Positions 17,128-25,415 of a stretch of DNA of 64,000 bases are shown one piece after another. Position 1 is the stretch's first letter. Every line of letters starts with the position of its first letter. The position numbers were made by a program, and so were the translations under genes. Source of the stretch: Mesonia sp008017825 (GTDB lineage: Bacteria; Bacteroidota; Bacteroidia; Flavobacteriales; Flavobacteriaceae); contig NZ_VRLS01000012.1 of assembly GCF_008017825.1 (NCBI RefSeq), positions 516,100 to 580,099 of the forward strand, read 5' to 3'. The notes under the pieces were generated by a model. The model did not search any database. It saw only the letters and a program-made list of their open reading frames with translations, and had not been told where the DNA came from.

Positions 17128-18257
17128 GCTTTCGAATTAATGAGATAAAAGTAGAAGGTAAGGGAGGTGAAAATAAGACTCCAACTACCTCTATTTTAAA
17201 AAAGGAGATCGTACTCTTTGGAAATTCCTTCTCCAATAAAGTAAAAGAGGATTTTTATACAGAGTTGGGAGTACTCTTAAAAGCAGGTGTTTCTCTGAAA
17301 GAATCTTTAACACTATTAAAAAATACTCAAAAAAAGAAGATAAATAAAGAAACCCTTGAAAATGTAATTCACCAAATTATAGAAGGAAAAGGTTTTTCGG
17401 AGGCTATTCGTGAAGCAAAGTATTTTTCAGAATATGAATATTACTCCTTAAAAATTGGAGAAGAAACAGGAACTCTGGCAAAAGTGTCGGAGCAGTTAAG
17501 TGAATATTACTCTCGTAAAAATGAACAAAGAAGGAATATAATCAATGCGTTGACCTATCCGATAATTATTTTAAGCACTGCAATTTTGGTGGTGATTTTT
17601 ATGCTTCAGTTTGTGGTTCCAATGTTTCAGGATATTTTTGAACAGCAAAACGTAGAATTACCATTTATTACGCAATTTATTGTTGATGTATCTGAAAAAC
17701 TTCAAAAATTTGGGTGGTTATTTTTACTTGGTACTATCTTATTTTTTATCGGTTGCATTTTTTTGAACAAAAAAGTATGGTTTAGAAAAGCGAAAGATAA
17801 AGCACTTGTAAAAATTCCATTTCTCGGAGATTTTTATAAAACGGTTTACCTATCCCAATTTACTCAAGCCGTATCCTTGTTAATGTCATCAAAGGTTCCA
17901 ATGGTTCACAGTATCCAATTGGTAAAGAAAATGATTAATTTTTATCCGTTACAAAAAGCTTTATCACAAGTTGAGAAAGATTTGCTACGAGGAGAGTCGT
18001 TAAGCAAAAGTTTAAAGGGACACCATATATTTGATGAGAAGATGATTGCTCTTGTAAAAGTAGCAGAGGAAACCAATCAAAATGAGTTTATTTTTGAAAG
18101 GCTGAATCATCAGTACAATACCCAGATGCAGCAAAAATCAAAGTTGCTTTCAACGGTTATGGAACCGTTCATAATTCTTTTTGTGGGAATCTTAGTTGGG
18201 GTAATCCTGATTGCGATGTACTTACCGATGTTTAAGTTGAGCAGTGTTTTAGGATAA
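17124..18257 (+). CDS. gspF: Inner-membrane platform protein GspF/PilC
   Basis: The 377-residue protein has two T2SS_F domains. The first is around residues 40-160 (FYTELGVLLKAGVSLKESL ... YYSLKIGEETGTLAKVSEQL). The second is around residues 245-365 (FTQAVSLLMSSKVPMVHSI ... MIALVKVAEETNQ). Membrane segments lie near residues 140-170, 195-215 and at the C-terminus (PFIILFVGILVGVILIAMYL). GspF anchors the ATPase and pseudopilus base in the inner membrane. It is the last gene of the operon; the integrated element begins 5 bp after its stop. Confidence 0.93.
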   Translation: MSFRINEIKVEGKGGENKTPTTSILKKEIVLFGNSFSNKVKEDFYTELGVLLKAGVSLKESLTLLKNTQKKKINKETLENVIHQIIEGKGFSEAIREAKYFSEYEYYSLKIGEETGTLAKVSEQLSEYYSRKNEQRRNIINALTYPIIILSTAILVVIFMLQFVVPMFQDIFEQQNVELPFITQFIVDVSEKLQKFGWLFLLGTILFFIGCIFLNKKVWFRKAKDKALVKIPFLGDFYKTVYLSQFTQAVSLLMSSKVPMVHSIQLVKKMINFYPLQKALSQVEKDLLRGESLSKSLKGHHIFDEKMIALVKVAEETNQNEFIFERLNHQYNTQMQQKSKLLSTVMEPFIILFVGILVGVILIAMYLPMFKLSSVLG

Positions 18258-18261
18258 TTGC

Positions 18262-18277
18262 GAGCATATTCAAGAGC
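18262..18277 (+). repeat. Putative left attachment core (16-bp direct repeat)
   Basis: GAGCATATTCAAGAGC lies 5 bp after the gspF stop and is repeated exactly at 36208-36223. The bases just before it (TTGCGAG) also occur before the right copy, with 11 extra bases between. Confidence 0.65.
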
Positions 18278-18355
18278 TAAAACTAAATCAGTAATTAAAT
18301 TTTAAGTTATACCTGAGGTATGTGAAAATTTAATGTGGTACTATGAGAAGCTTAT

Positions 18356-20248
18356 TTAGAGTTTAATATCTATAATATTATACTTTCTTAATAAAAATCT
18401 ATTAATAGCAGATTTCCTAGTTAAGTTCATAAAATATGTTTTTTCCCCAATGGTAAAGTTAGGAATACTAAAATTTTTCACATAGTTTTTTGCTAATGCA
18501 AAATATCCACTTGAATATGGTTTGCTAGTGTTTTTGATATAGTACCAAAATATATCAGATTCTAACACTTTCTTTATAAACATAAGTTCCTCTTCATTTT
18601 CAGAAATCAAGGCGTAGCCATTATAGAATAATAAATCTTCATCGTTGGTAAATACGAAGTAGGGAGCATTGGAAATATATGGAAAAAGCAATTTAAGTCC
18701 TCGAATATTCAGTGCTTGGCTTCGACCATATGCAAACCAAGTTTCATATTTTTTATTTCCTTTATCTCTTTTTGATAATTCCTCTCGATAATGATTTAAG
18801 TAGTTATAAGCTTGGGGGAAATTTTCTCGGAAATTATCTTCTGAAATAACTTTTACTTTACGATTTTGATTATTGTAAAATAGATCATTATTATTTTCTT
18901 CAACAAAAATATAAGGAAAAATTATTTTTTCATTAAAGGTTTCTAAATCTACCTCATTTTTCAAGATATTAGGTTTTACAGCATTTCTACAAATCTCTTT
19001 CTCAATGCTATAATCTTTAGAATCTTTCTTAAAATAAAAATATTCATCATCTTCTCTAAGAGGAGTAAATAAATAAATATTATTACGAAGGGTAGCAAAA
19101 CCATTTCTAATATTAAACAAATCTCCTAGTTTTTCTCCGGAATTCTCTAACCTTTTTAAATTTAATCTTGTTCTTGCATCATCAAGCTGCCACCCATGAA
19201 AATCATTCAAATCACCATAATCAAAATAAAGAAAATCATTCTCAGTTAAACTTCGTATATTTTTGGGTTTTGAGCTTGTGTAAATTAAATCTCCTGTTCT
19301 CTTGGATATTGAGCAAATGCAAGTATAGGTTAATCGAGATTTAAAAACTTGTTCACCGCCAAAATCTACTAATCTGAATTTTAAAGAATTTTCAGAAAAA
19401 TACTTTCTTAAGGCTCGACCATTTAAACTTCTATAAAAATTGTTTACAGTTATATAACCTAATGTTCCGTTTTCAGCAAGCCATTTGAGACCAATTTCAA
19501 AAAAAGGAATATATAAATCTAGTTTCCCAGTAGAGGCAACTGACCAATTTTTCATAAGAGCTCTGGTGCGCTCTTCTAAGTTTGAAGAACCTACATAAGG
19601 CGGGTTGCTCAAAATAAAATTGAATCCTCCGTTTTCACTAATTGCTTTCGAATTTTCGAACCAATCAAATTCAAGAGAATCTCCATTGAATAAATTGAAA
19701 TTTATGTTTTCTTTATCCTCTCCATTAGATATAGCTAATAAAGTCAATAAAATCTTGGTACGTTCAATACTATACTCAGTTATATCAATTCCGTAAAGAT
19801 TATCTTCAATAATTTGAAGATAACTTTTACCTGTTTCTTTATTAATCTTCAGAGCATATTCAAATAAAAAACCTCCGCAACCACAAGCAATATCACAGGC
19901 AGTTAAATTTTCTAGGTTATTATAATTTTCAATAGCTTCAGACACTATATAATCTCTAATATATTTTGGAGTATAAACAGCACCATTAACAATTTTATCA
20001 CTTGGAGAAATTACAAACTCAAAAAACTCTATCAACTCTTCTAGAGTAAAACTTCTATCTTTAAAAAAGTCTAAAAACTTATTCAACACATTTATTTCTT
20101 CATCTTCTGTAATTATATAACTATTAATTAGTTTGTTATCAATATTTTGAAAATTATTGACTTTCAAATAAGCAGAAACTAGAAGCCTGTTTATTTCTCT
20201 AATATTACTAGAATAGTGACTTAGATATTTTAAAATATATTGATTCAT
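18356..20248 (-). CDS. Adenine-specific DNA methyltransferase with TaqI/Eco57I-like layout, no nuclease seen
   Basis: The 630-residue protein has an adenine-methyltransferase core: motif X/lead-in NGAVYTPKYIRDYIV (residues about 88-102), SAM-binding motif I DIACGCGGFLFEYAL (about 119-133), an acidic motif LYGID (about 151-155) and the catalytic motif IV NPPY (215-218). The C-terminal 300 residues look like a TaqI-type target recognition domain (KLGDLFNIRNGFATLRNNIYLF). The first 85 residues contain no recognisable PD-(D/E)xK motif, so this is not an obvious type IIG enzyme. It is the last gene of a four-gene operon starting 2 bp after the preceding gene. It probably marks self DNA; the partner that attacks unmarked DNA would be among the other three proteins. 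Confidence 0.85.
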   Translation of the reverse strand: MNQYILKYLSHYSSNIREINRLLVSAYLKVNNFQNIDNKLINSYIITEDEEINVLNKFLDFFKDRSFTLEELIEFFEFVISPSDKIVNGAVYTPKYIRDYIVSEAIENYNNLENLTACDIACGCGGFLFEYALKINKETGKSYLQIIEDNLYGIDITEYSIERTKILLTLLAISNGEDKENINFNLFNGDSLEFDWFENSKAISENGGFNFILSNPPYVGSSNLEERTRALMKNWSVASTGKLDLYIPFFEIGLKWLAENGTLGYITVNNFYRSLNGRALRKYFSENSLKFRLVDFGGEQVFKSRLTYTCICSISKRTGDLIYTSSKPKNIRSLTENDFLYFDYGDLNDFHGWQLDDARTRLNLKRLENSGEKLGDLFNIRNGFATLRNNIYLFTPLREDDEYFYFKKDSKDYSIEKEICRNAVKPNILKNEVDLETFNEKIIFPYIFVEENNNDLFYNNQNRKVKVISEDNFRENFPQAYNYLNHYREELSKRDKGNKKYETWFAYGRSQALNIRGLKLLFPYISNAPYFVFTNDEDLLFYNGYALISENEEELMFIKKVLESDIFWYYIKNTSKPYSSGYFALAKNYVKNFSIPNFTIGEKTYFMNLTRKSAINRFLLRKYNIIDIKL

Positions 20249-20249
20249 T

Positions 20250-20963
20250 CTAACTTAAATACAGAGGAAAAACTTTTTCTAATGTAAAATCTTCGTGCAC
20301 ATAGGTTGAGTCAAATGCTTTAAAATAAGGTGTCCATAATCTTTCTTGTGCTCTTTTTATGATGCTCTGATAATCAAAATCTTTTAATAATGATTTTACG
20401 AAAGGGTATTGCTTATTATTAAAATAGTTTGCTATGATAAAATGGAAACCTAAAAAAATATCCATAGGAGGATGAGGTATTCTTGGACAAGACAGAACTG
20501 ACATTTCTTCATCAATTAGTTCCATTTTTTTTCCGCCAAATTGAAAATGATATACAGGATGAGTAAATTTTACATTAGCAATATTGGAATGCCTGTCGTG
20601 ATGCCAACTACTAGTATATGATTTAGCTGTATCTTTTGTACTCTTATATACAGAAATATTAATATCAAAATAATAGCCGTGGAGGGGATCACAGTCGCCA
20701 TTTACTTCATCTTTTACCATTAACATATGATCAAGAAATACTTGACAGTAATTTAGATCATCAGGTCTTGTTCCTGGTATTCTACCTGTAATATAAAATG
20801 CTAAATTCTCAATTTTATACTCAATTTGTTCCTTTCCATCTATTTTATCAAGCAAAGTATCTAATTCTGAAAAATCACCAGTAACTTTTTCTCTCTTTAA
20901 TAATTTTATAAATACTGATAAGTCATTCCTGAAAATTCTTAAATCCCAATTACTCATCTGCAT
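20250..20963 (-). CDS. Unrecognised protein in the GHKL/receiver/methyltransferase operon
   Basis: I do not recognise this 237-residue protein. It is soluble-looking, without signal peptide or membrane segment. Notable conserved-looking patches are a His-rich SSWHHDRHSNIANVKFTHP near the middle, CPRIPHPPMDIFLGFHFIIA, and a C-terminal LWTPYFKAFDSTYVHEDFTLE. The His/Asp cluster could bind a metal, but no known nuclease motif fits. Its start (20963, or ATG at 20957) overlaps the end of the receiver gene, and its stop touches the methyltransferase start, so it is translated together with both. It is a good candidate for an effector or linker of this system. Confidence 0.75.
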   Translation of the reverse strand: MQMSNWDLRIFRNDLSVFIKLLKREKVTGDFSELDTLLDKIDGKEQIEYKIENLAFYITGRIPGTRPDDLNYCQVFLDHMLMVKDEVNGDCDPLHGYYFDINISVYKSTKDTAKSYTSSWHHDRHSNIANVKFTHPVYHFQFGGKKMELIDEEMSVLSCPRIPHPPMDIFLGFHFIIANYFNNKQYPFVKSLLKDFDYQSIIKRAQERLWTPYFKAFDSTYVHEDFTLEKVFPLYLS

Positions 20964-22017
20964 TCAATTTTTTAGCTAACTCACGAATCATTTTTTTATC
21001 AATTTTACTCATTTGATTTTTAAATTTTTCATTACTTATTAGAGCTGAATCAATAGATAAATATTCTTTTTCTTGCCAAGAAAGGTAATCTTTTATTAAT
21101 TCCACACCATCAAATGGATCTATTGGTTTTTTAGAATGCTTGCATATAGTCCAAAAATTAGAACTATTGGAAAACTTAGTTTTACGGGATGCTTTTAGCT
21201 CAGTTATATTTAATTTCTCAATTATTAATTGAACCCTTTCTTCCGCGTTTAATCTTCTTATAGGAGTATCTGAAGAAATATTTTTTTCCCACCAAACATT
21301 TATCTTTTCCATCCACCAGCGATCTTTTATATCAGAAAATACACCAGTATATTTACTCTCTTTAAGACTGTATAACACTTTATGCCAATCTGGTGAATTC
21401 AAGGAAATACCTAACCTTGCAGCCAAAACATCTTCGCCAATGGTTAAACCAATTGAAGAAATAATATCTTCATAAATTAATGAGCTGACTTTGTATATAT
21501 TTTTTTGGATCCTCCCTAAATTCAAAGTTATTCTAGAATTTATTTTATCTTCTTTATCTAAACCTAGGGAAATTAATAAGCTTTTGTCGGATTTAATTTT
21601 AGAGTAAGCTTTTATGAAGGATTTTAGTTTACTACCAAATTCCTTCTTATGAGAAGTAAACTCTTGCTTTGTTATTGTAAAATCAAACAAATCTTGACTT
21701 GTAAAGTCTTTTTTATAGTTGTTTATATAAATTGTCTGATTGGACATTAAAATTATAGGGATATCTAGAGTGTCTTTTACGTGAATAGTTCGTACGAATT
21801 GGGCTATGGTTGGAGCATCAAAACAGGCAGAATCACCATCCCCGGCTGTAAGTTTATAATCTAGTATCAAAGCATTTATACCGTCCTTAACCTTTATTTC
21901 AATCTCCTTAAAATCATTAGTAGGTTTGTGGGTGATTACCTCAAAACCGATACTTTCAAAATCTTTTTTTCTACTTTCTGGATTTTGATCGTCGATATAC
22001 AATATTTTATAAGCCAT
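20950..22017 (-). CDS. Receiver-domain protein with unrecognised C-terminal domain
   Basis: Residues 1-120 form a response-regulator receiver domain with all key positions: acidic pair D9-D10 (YIDDQ), phosphoacceptor D53 (ALILDYKL), S92 (ILMSNQ) and K117 (FTITKQEF). The remaining 235 residues are not a HTH or other standard output domain; they include a Trp-rich DRWWMEKINVWWEKN and a basic helical C-terminus. A stretch between D53 and S92 (GDGDSACFDAPTIAQFV) is longer than usual. The gene overlaps the ATPase gene upstream by 11 bp. I infer phosphotransfer from the His of that protein, with a non-transcriptional output. Confidence 0.8.
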   Translation of the reverse strand: MAYKILYIDDQNPESRKKDFESIGFEVITHKPTNDFKEIEIKVKDGINALILDYKLTAGDGDSACFDAPTIAQFVRTIHVKDTLDIPIILMSNQTIYINNYKKDFTSQDLFDFTITKQEFTSHKKEFGSKLKSFIKAYSKIKSDKSLLISLGLDKEDKINSRITLNLGRIQKNIYKVSSLIYEDIISSIGLTIGEDVLAARLGISLNSPDWHKVLYSLKESKYTGVFSDIKDRWWMEKINVWWEKNISSDTPIRRLNAEERVQLIIEKLNITELKASRKTKFSNSSNFWTICKHSKKPIDPFDGVELIKDYLSWQEKEYLSIDSALISNEKFKNQMSKIDKKMIRELAKKLNADE

Positions 22018-24319
22018 AACTATCTAGTTCTTTTTCAGTTGCCGCTGGGACTTCAACTCTAATTGTCGTACTGAATCCTTGTTTAGGTGAAGCAACCTTT
22101 ATATTTCCTCTGTAATTTGAAATAATATCTTTCACAATTTTTAATCCTAAACCTGTACCTGTTATTTCATTACTTTCGTCAATCTCATCAAGATTAATTT
22201 GTGAGGTAGTTGTGAAAAACTCTTCAAAAATCTTTTCTTCATTCTCTTCAGAAATTCCATCTCCAGTATCAGAAAATTCCAAGTATACAAATTTTCCTTC
22301 AAGTCCACACTCTATTTTTATTTCACCTGTTTTTTTTGTTCTTTTTATTGCTTTTTTTGAATTGGTATAAAAATTAAATAAAATGGAAGACCATTCTGAT
22401 GGATGCATTGGTAAAGTATATAAATAGTAACCGTTTCGGATAGGCTTATCAAATTTTATGTTACTTTTTGAGGAATCGTTACAAATAGATTTCCAAAATT
22501 TCTCTGCGCTGTTCTGAATTTCAATAGGTTTCAACTCTCTTACAACATTCTGAGAAATAACATTATCAAAATATGATGTATAACTTCTAAAAGTTGCTAC
22601 ATTTTGTTCTAATATTAAAACTCTTTCTAATATCACAGAATCAGAGCGGAGCTTCTCTAAAAGGAAATTAATATCAGACTCCATATTAATTAAATAATCT
22701 CTAACTTCATGAATAAATTGCCCTATAGTAATTCCAACACTACTTAAAACTCGAAGCATAGACTTTTCTTTCAGCATTTTGCTAGTTTCTACTTTCTGTA
22801 ACTCAGCTACCTCTCTAATATCCTCTTTAAGTTTTTTTAATCTTTTCTTTCTTCTGCTCTTAACTTGAATATTTCCCTCTTCTTTTTCTAATTCGATATC
22901 TAAAGATTCTAAAGTATGTGCTATATCCTTGATACGAACCTCAATTTTTTCATACAGCTTCCCTTCTTTTTTCTGACCAGAGACGATTTTAATATTTCTT
23001 ACTTCAGCAACTTTTAAAATACAGGTCATTAAAGTTCTATAAACAAAATTTTGTAATTGAATTAACGCCTCATTTTCTAAAAGTCCTTCCCTACTTGAAG
23101 TTTCATTAAAAATTTTTTCCGTATCAGTCAATTCAACAAATCCAAAAAAATTCAAATTACCATGAACTGGTAGAATAGATCTTTTTTTAACAGACTCATC
23201 TAGATATAGCCAATCATTGCCTGGCTCACCATAAGGTAAAACTCTAAATCCATTTCTGTACAATCTAATTCCACCTGAAGTCCTTGCAGCTTTTTTTATA
23301 CTAGATTCTTGCATTTTAGGAATTAAACCTGCGTTGTATACAAAATAATAAGCCTTAAAACGGACTTTTTTGAGTTGAGAAAAAGGTGTAGTCATGTTAT
23401 CTGGATCACTACCTATCTCACCATATTCTTCAATATTCAGTTTTTTACTAATAACCGAATAAATACCCAATCCCTTTTTGTCTATCCACCCTTCGATTTC
23501 TGCCAATGCATGATCATAAATCATTTTATTTTCATCGGCAATTATTATTGCTTTATCTCCTTCAATTTTTTTAAAAACTGTTTTAAATCCAGGGTCTACA
23601 ATCTCATTTTGGGTTTCGTCAATCCCCTTTTCATCAGATAGGGGGAAAGGTTGTATTATAGCACTTACATATCTATAAATACGCTTTATTGCTGCCTGTG
23701 TCCATCTGTCTTTTAAGCCTTCTATTTTTAAAGTAGTACCCTCTTCTTTTCTTTTAGGAACTGAAATTATTTTATTAGTGATGCTAGCTAAATCTATATC
23801 TCCTTTATAATCTGACCAATTGATTGTTAATACTAGAGCATTGTTATTACTTACAGTCTGAGTAGTGATGGTAAGTTTTTCTCCTAATCTTTGAACGGCA
23901 AATCTTCCAATACCCTTTTGACCAGCTCTTTTCCTATTATACCTTTCAGATAACGGATAGCGTAACTTATCAGTAGAAGAAATCCTCATAAAACCATTAA
24001 TAAGCTGACTTTTGGTCATTCCTAACCCATCATCTTCAATAAACAATATTCCTCCGATTGAATCAGAGTTTTTAAATTTCAATGTTACTTTTTTTGCATC
24101 AGCATCATAAGAGTTTTTTACTAATTCCGATACAGCAGTCTCTTGCCTGGCGACCAATTCAGTTCCTAATCTATCTATTACACCTGCATCTACAGAAAAA
24201 CGAATGTTATCTTCATCAAAACTAGCTAATTTTGAAGAAAGCTCTAAAATTTTAGAATAATTAGAAGGCTCTTCAGCTAATGTTTTAGCTAAATCACTTC
24301 GTACTTTTTTTTCATCCAT
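22007..24319 (-). CDS. Histidine-kinase-like protein with two GHKL ATPase modules
   Basis: The 770 residues hold two GHKL-type ATP-binding modules. The N-terminal one resembles Hsp90/MutL/MORC: N-box ELVKNSYDADA (65-75), IEDDGLGM (94-101), GQKGIGRF (133-140), followed by a transducer-like region to about 420. A coiled coil (about 455-520) leads to a kinase part with H-box GQFIHEVRDYL (H537), N-box NFYTNSKKAI (649-658), G1 DTGDGI (684-689), F-box FEEFF and G2 GTGLGLKIVKDI (721-732). There is no membrane segment, so it is cytosolic. It is first in the operon, with a likely promoter directly before it. The combination suggests an ATP-driven sensor that signals to the receiver protein. Confidence 0.85.
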   Translation of the reverse strand: MDEKKVRSDLAKTLAEEPSNYSKILELSSKLASFDEDNIRFSVDAGVIDRLGTELVARQETAVSELVKNSYDADAKKVTLKFKNSDSIGGILFIEDDGLGMTKSQLINGFMRISSTDKLRYPLSERYNRKRAGQKGIGRFAVQRLGEKLTITTQTVSNNNALVLTINWSDYKGDIDLASITNKIISVPKRKEEGTTLKIEGLKDRWTQAAIKRIYRYVSAIIQPFPLSDEKGIDETQNEIVDPGFKTVFKKIEGDKAIIIADENKMIYDHALAEIEGWIDKKGLGIYSVISKKLNIEEYGEIGSDPDNMTTPFSQLKKVRFKAYYFVYNAGLIPKMQESSIKKAARTSGGIRLYRNGFRVLPYGEPGNDWLYLDESVKKRSILPVHGNLNFFGFVELTDTEKIFNETSSREGLLENEALIQLQNFVYRTLMTCILKVAEVRNIKIVSGQKKEGKLYEKIEVRIKDIAHTLESLDIELEKEEGNIQVKSRRKKRLKKLKEDIREVAELQKVETSKMLKEKSMLRVLSSVGITIGQFIHEVRDYLINMESDINFLLEKLRSDSVILERVLILEQNVATFRSYTSYFDNVISQNVVRELKPIEIQNSAEKFWKSICNDSSKSNIKFDKPIRNGYYLYTLPMHPSEWSSILFNFYTNSKKAIKRTKKTGEIKIECGLEGKFVYLEFSDTGDGISEENEEKIFEEFFTTTSQINLDEIDESNEITGTGLGLKIVKDIISNYRGNIKVASPKQGFSTTIRVEVPAATEKELDSYGL

Positions 24320-24333
24320 ACGTGGAATTTTAT

Positions 24334-24341
24334 CAAAATTA
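24334..24341 (-). promoter_or_regulatory. Putative -7 promoter element for the GHKL/receiver/methyltransferase operon
   Basis: On the minus strand the sequence reads TAATTTTG, a perfect TAnnTTTG box, 14 bp before the ATG of the ATPase gene. The leader would be very short. No good -33 TTG was found at the usual distance. Confidence 0.45.
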
Positions 24342-24462
24342 AAAAAGGTATCGTTTTTACATTAGTGCAATTAACGAAATCTTTTTTTAAAATTATCCCA
24401 TTCTTCGTAGCTTAAACTATTGGGGTGTTTATTTTCTGTAAAGAAATACAGGATATTTAAAC

Positions 24463-25053
24463 TCAATCTAAAAACTTCAAATTTGGAAAACCAGAAGTTC
24501 TCACTACTTTTTGATTACGATAATACCCCCTATTATGGTAATAACAGTCCAAACAACCTTCCTGATACAGCTGTTTTGTCCAATTGGTTATGCTCTCTAC
24601 ACTCACATTTAACTTATCTGCGCTATATTGTCTTGAAGCAAAGTAATTTCTTTGCGACCTACTGATCGAATTGTATTCACCATAAAGAAGCTTTGCTCCC
24701 GTAGACAGTTGCTCATTTTGGTAAACCCAGGGGTAAATATATGCCATCATATCGTTTTGATCAAGATAGTTCTGTGCTAAATCAGATAAATAATATTTTC
24801 TTCCTTCTCTGTGTAGAAATCCTTTATTTACGAGCTGTTTTCGTGCCTTAGAGACGAGATTAGGATGAAGCTGGAGCGTTTGCCCAATTGCTTTGTTGGT
24901 ATAGCAATTATAACCTTCTTTTTCGAGCAAGTTAAAATCGATGCCCAATAGGTATTTTTCATTGAGACTGAGTTCTGCTTCCGCTAAAATTTCTACAGGA
25001 ATTCTTAAGGTAAGTTGCTTCTTACCTTCTTTCTTGGGATGGTTGGCTTTCAT
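24463..25053 (-). CDS. Winged-helix DNA-binding protein, possible replication initiator of the element
   Basis: The 196-residue protein begins with a basic stretch and LTLRIPVEILAEAELSLNEK, then a winged-helix/HTH (NKAIGQTLQLHPNLVSKARK followed by QLVNKGFLHREGRKYYLSDL). A second HTH-like part follows near the C-terminus (YSADKLNVSVESITNWTKQL). This layout resembles small Bacteroidota plasmid or element replication/regulatory proteins with tandem winged helices, but I cannot assign a family. An array of direct repeats (25145-25270) lies just upstream of its start, as expected for an initiator and its iterons or a regulator and its operators. Confidence 0.6.
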   Translation of the reverse strand: MKANHPKKEGKKQLTLRIPVEILAEAELSLNEKYLLGIDFNLLEKEGYNCYTNKAIGQTLQLHPNLVSKARKQLVNKGFLHREGRKYYLSDLAQNYLDQNDMMAYIYPWVYQNEQLSTGAKLLYGEYNSISRSQRNYFASRQYSADKLNVSVESITNWTKQLYQEGCLDCYYHNRGYYRNQKVVRTSGFPNLKFLD

Positions 25054-25144
25054 TAGTTTATCATTTTAAAGGGAGGCTTATTTACGTGCAGGTAAAGCTT
25101 CCCTTTTCCTTTTATAACCTAACCATACCCCCTAAATTTTATAC

Positions 25145-25270
25145 AACACCTATTTTGCACCTCTATTTATTTAATGTAATAAATTTGAATACTAGAATAT
25201 CTAAAGAACACCGATTTTGCACTTCCATAAACACCAATCTTGCATCTCCATAACACCTATTAGCCACTTA
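25145..25270. repeat. Iteron-like direct repeats, four copies
   Basis: Copies of a 19-bp unit near AACACCNATYTTGCAYYTC start at 25145, 25207, 25230 and 25252. The last three have a 22-23 bp period (two helical turns); the fourth copy is degenerate (ATTAGCCACTTA). They fill the 360-bp gene-free stretch between 25054 and 25415, upstream of the winged-helix gene. They look like an iteron origin or a set of operators. Confidence 0.7.
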
Positions 25271-25415
25271 TAAGAAAAGATTGAAGGAAGAATAAGAAGA
25301 AAAGAAGTAATATGTATTTGAACAAGTCAAATACATATTAAGTATATAGTATTACAGAAAAGCAGGTAATCCATTTTCTTCGAAAATGTACCACCCGTTT
25401 TCCGTAGTTTCAAAT

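Noticed and set aside
18356..24319. Known two-component defence system Detocs or a BREX/DISARM operon
   Set aside because: There is no dtcC-type effector, no PglZ, BrxL or DISARM helicase, and the kinase-like protein has a different architecture with two GHKL modules.
25145..25270. CRISPR array
   Set aside because: Units are only 19 bp with spacers of 3-4 bp, diverged, and no cas gene is near.
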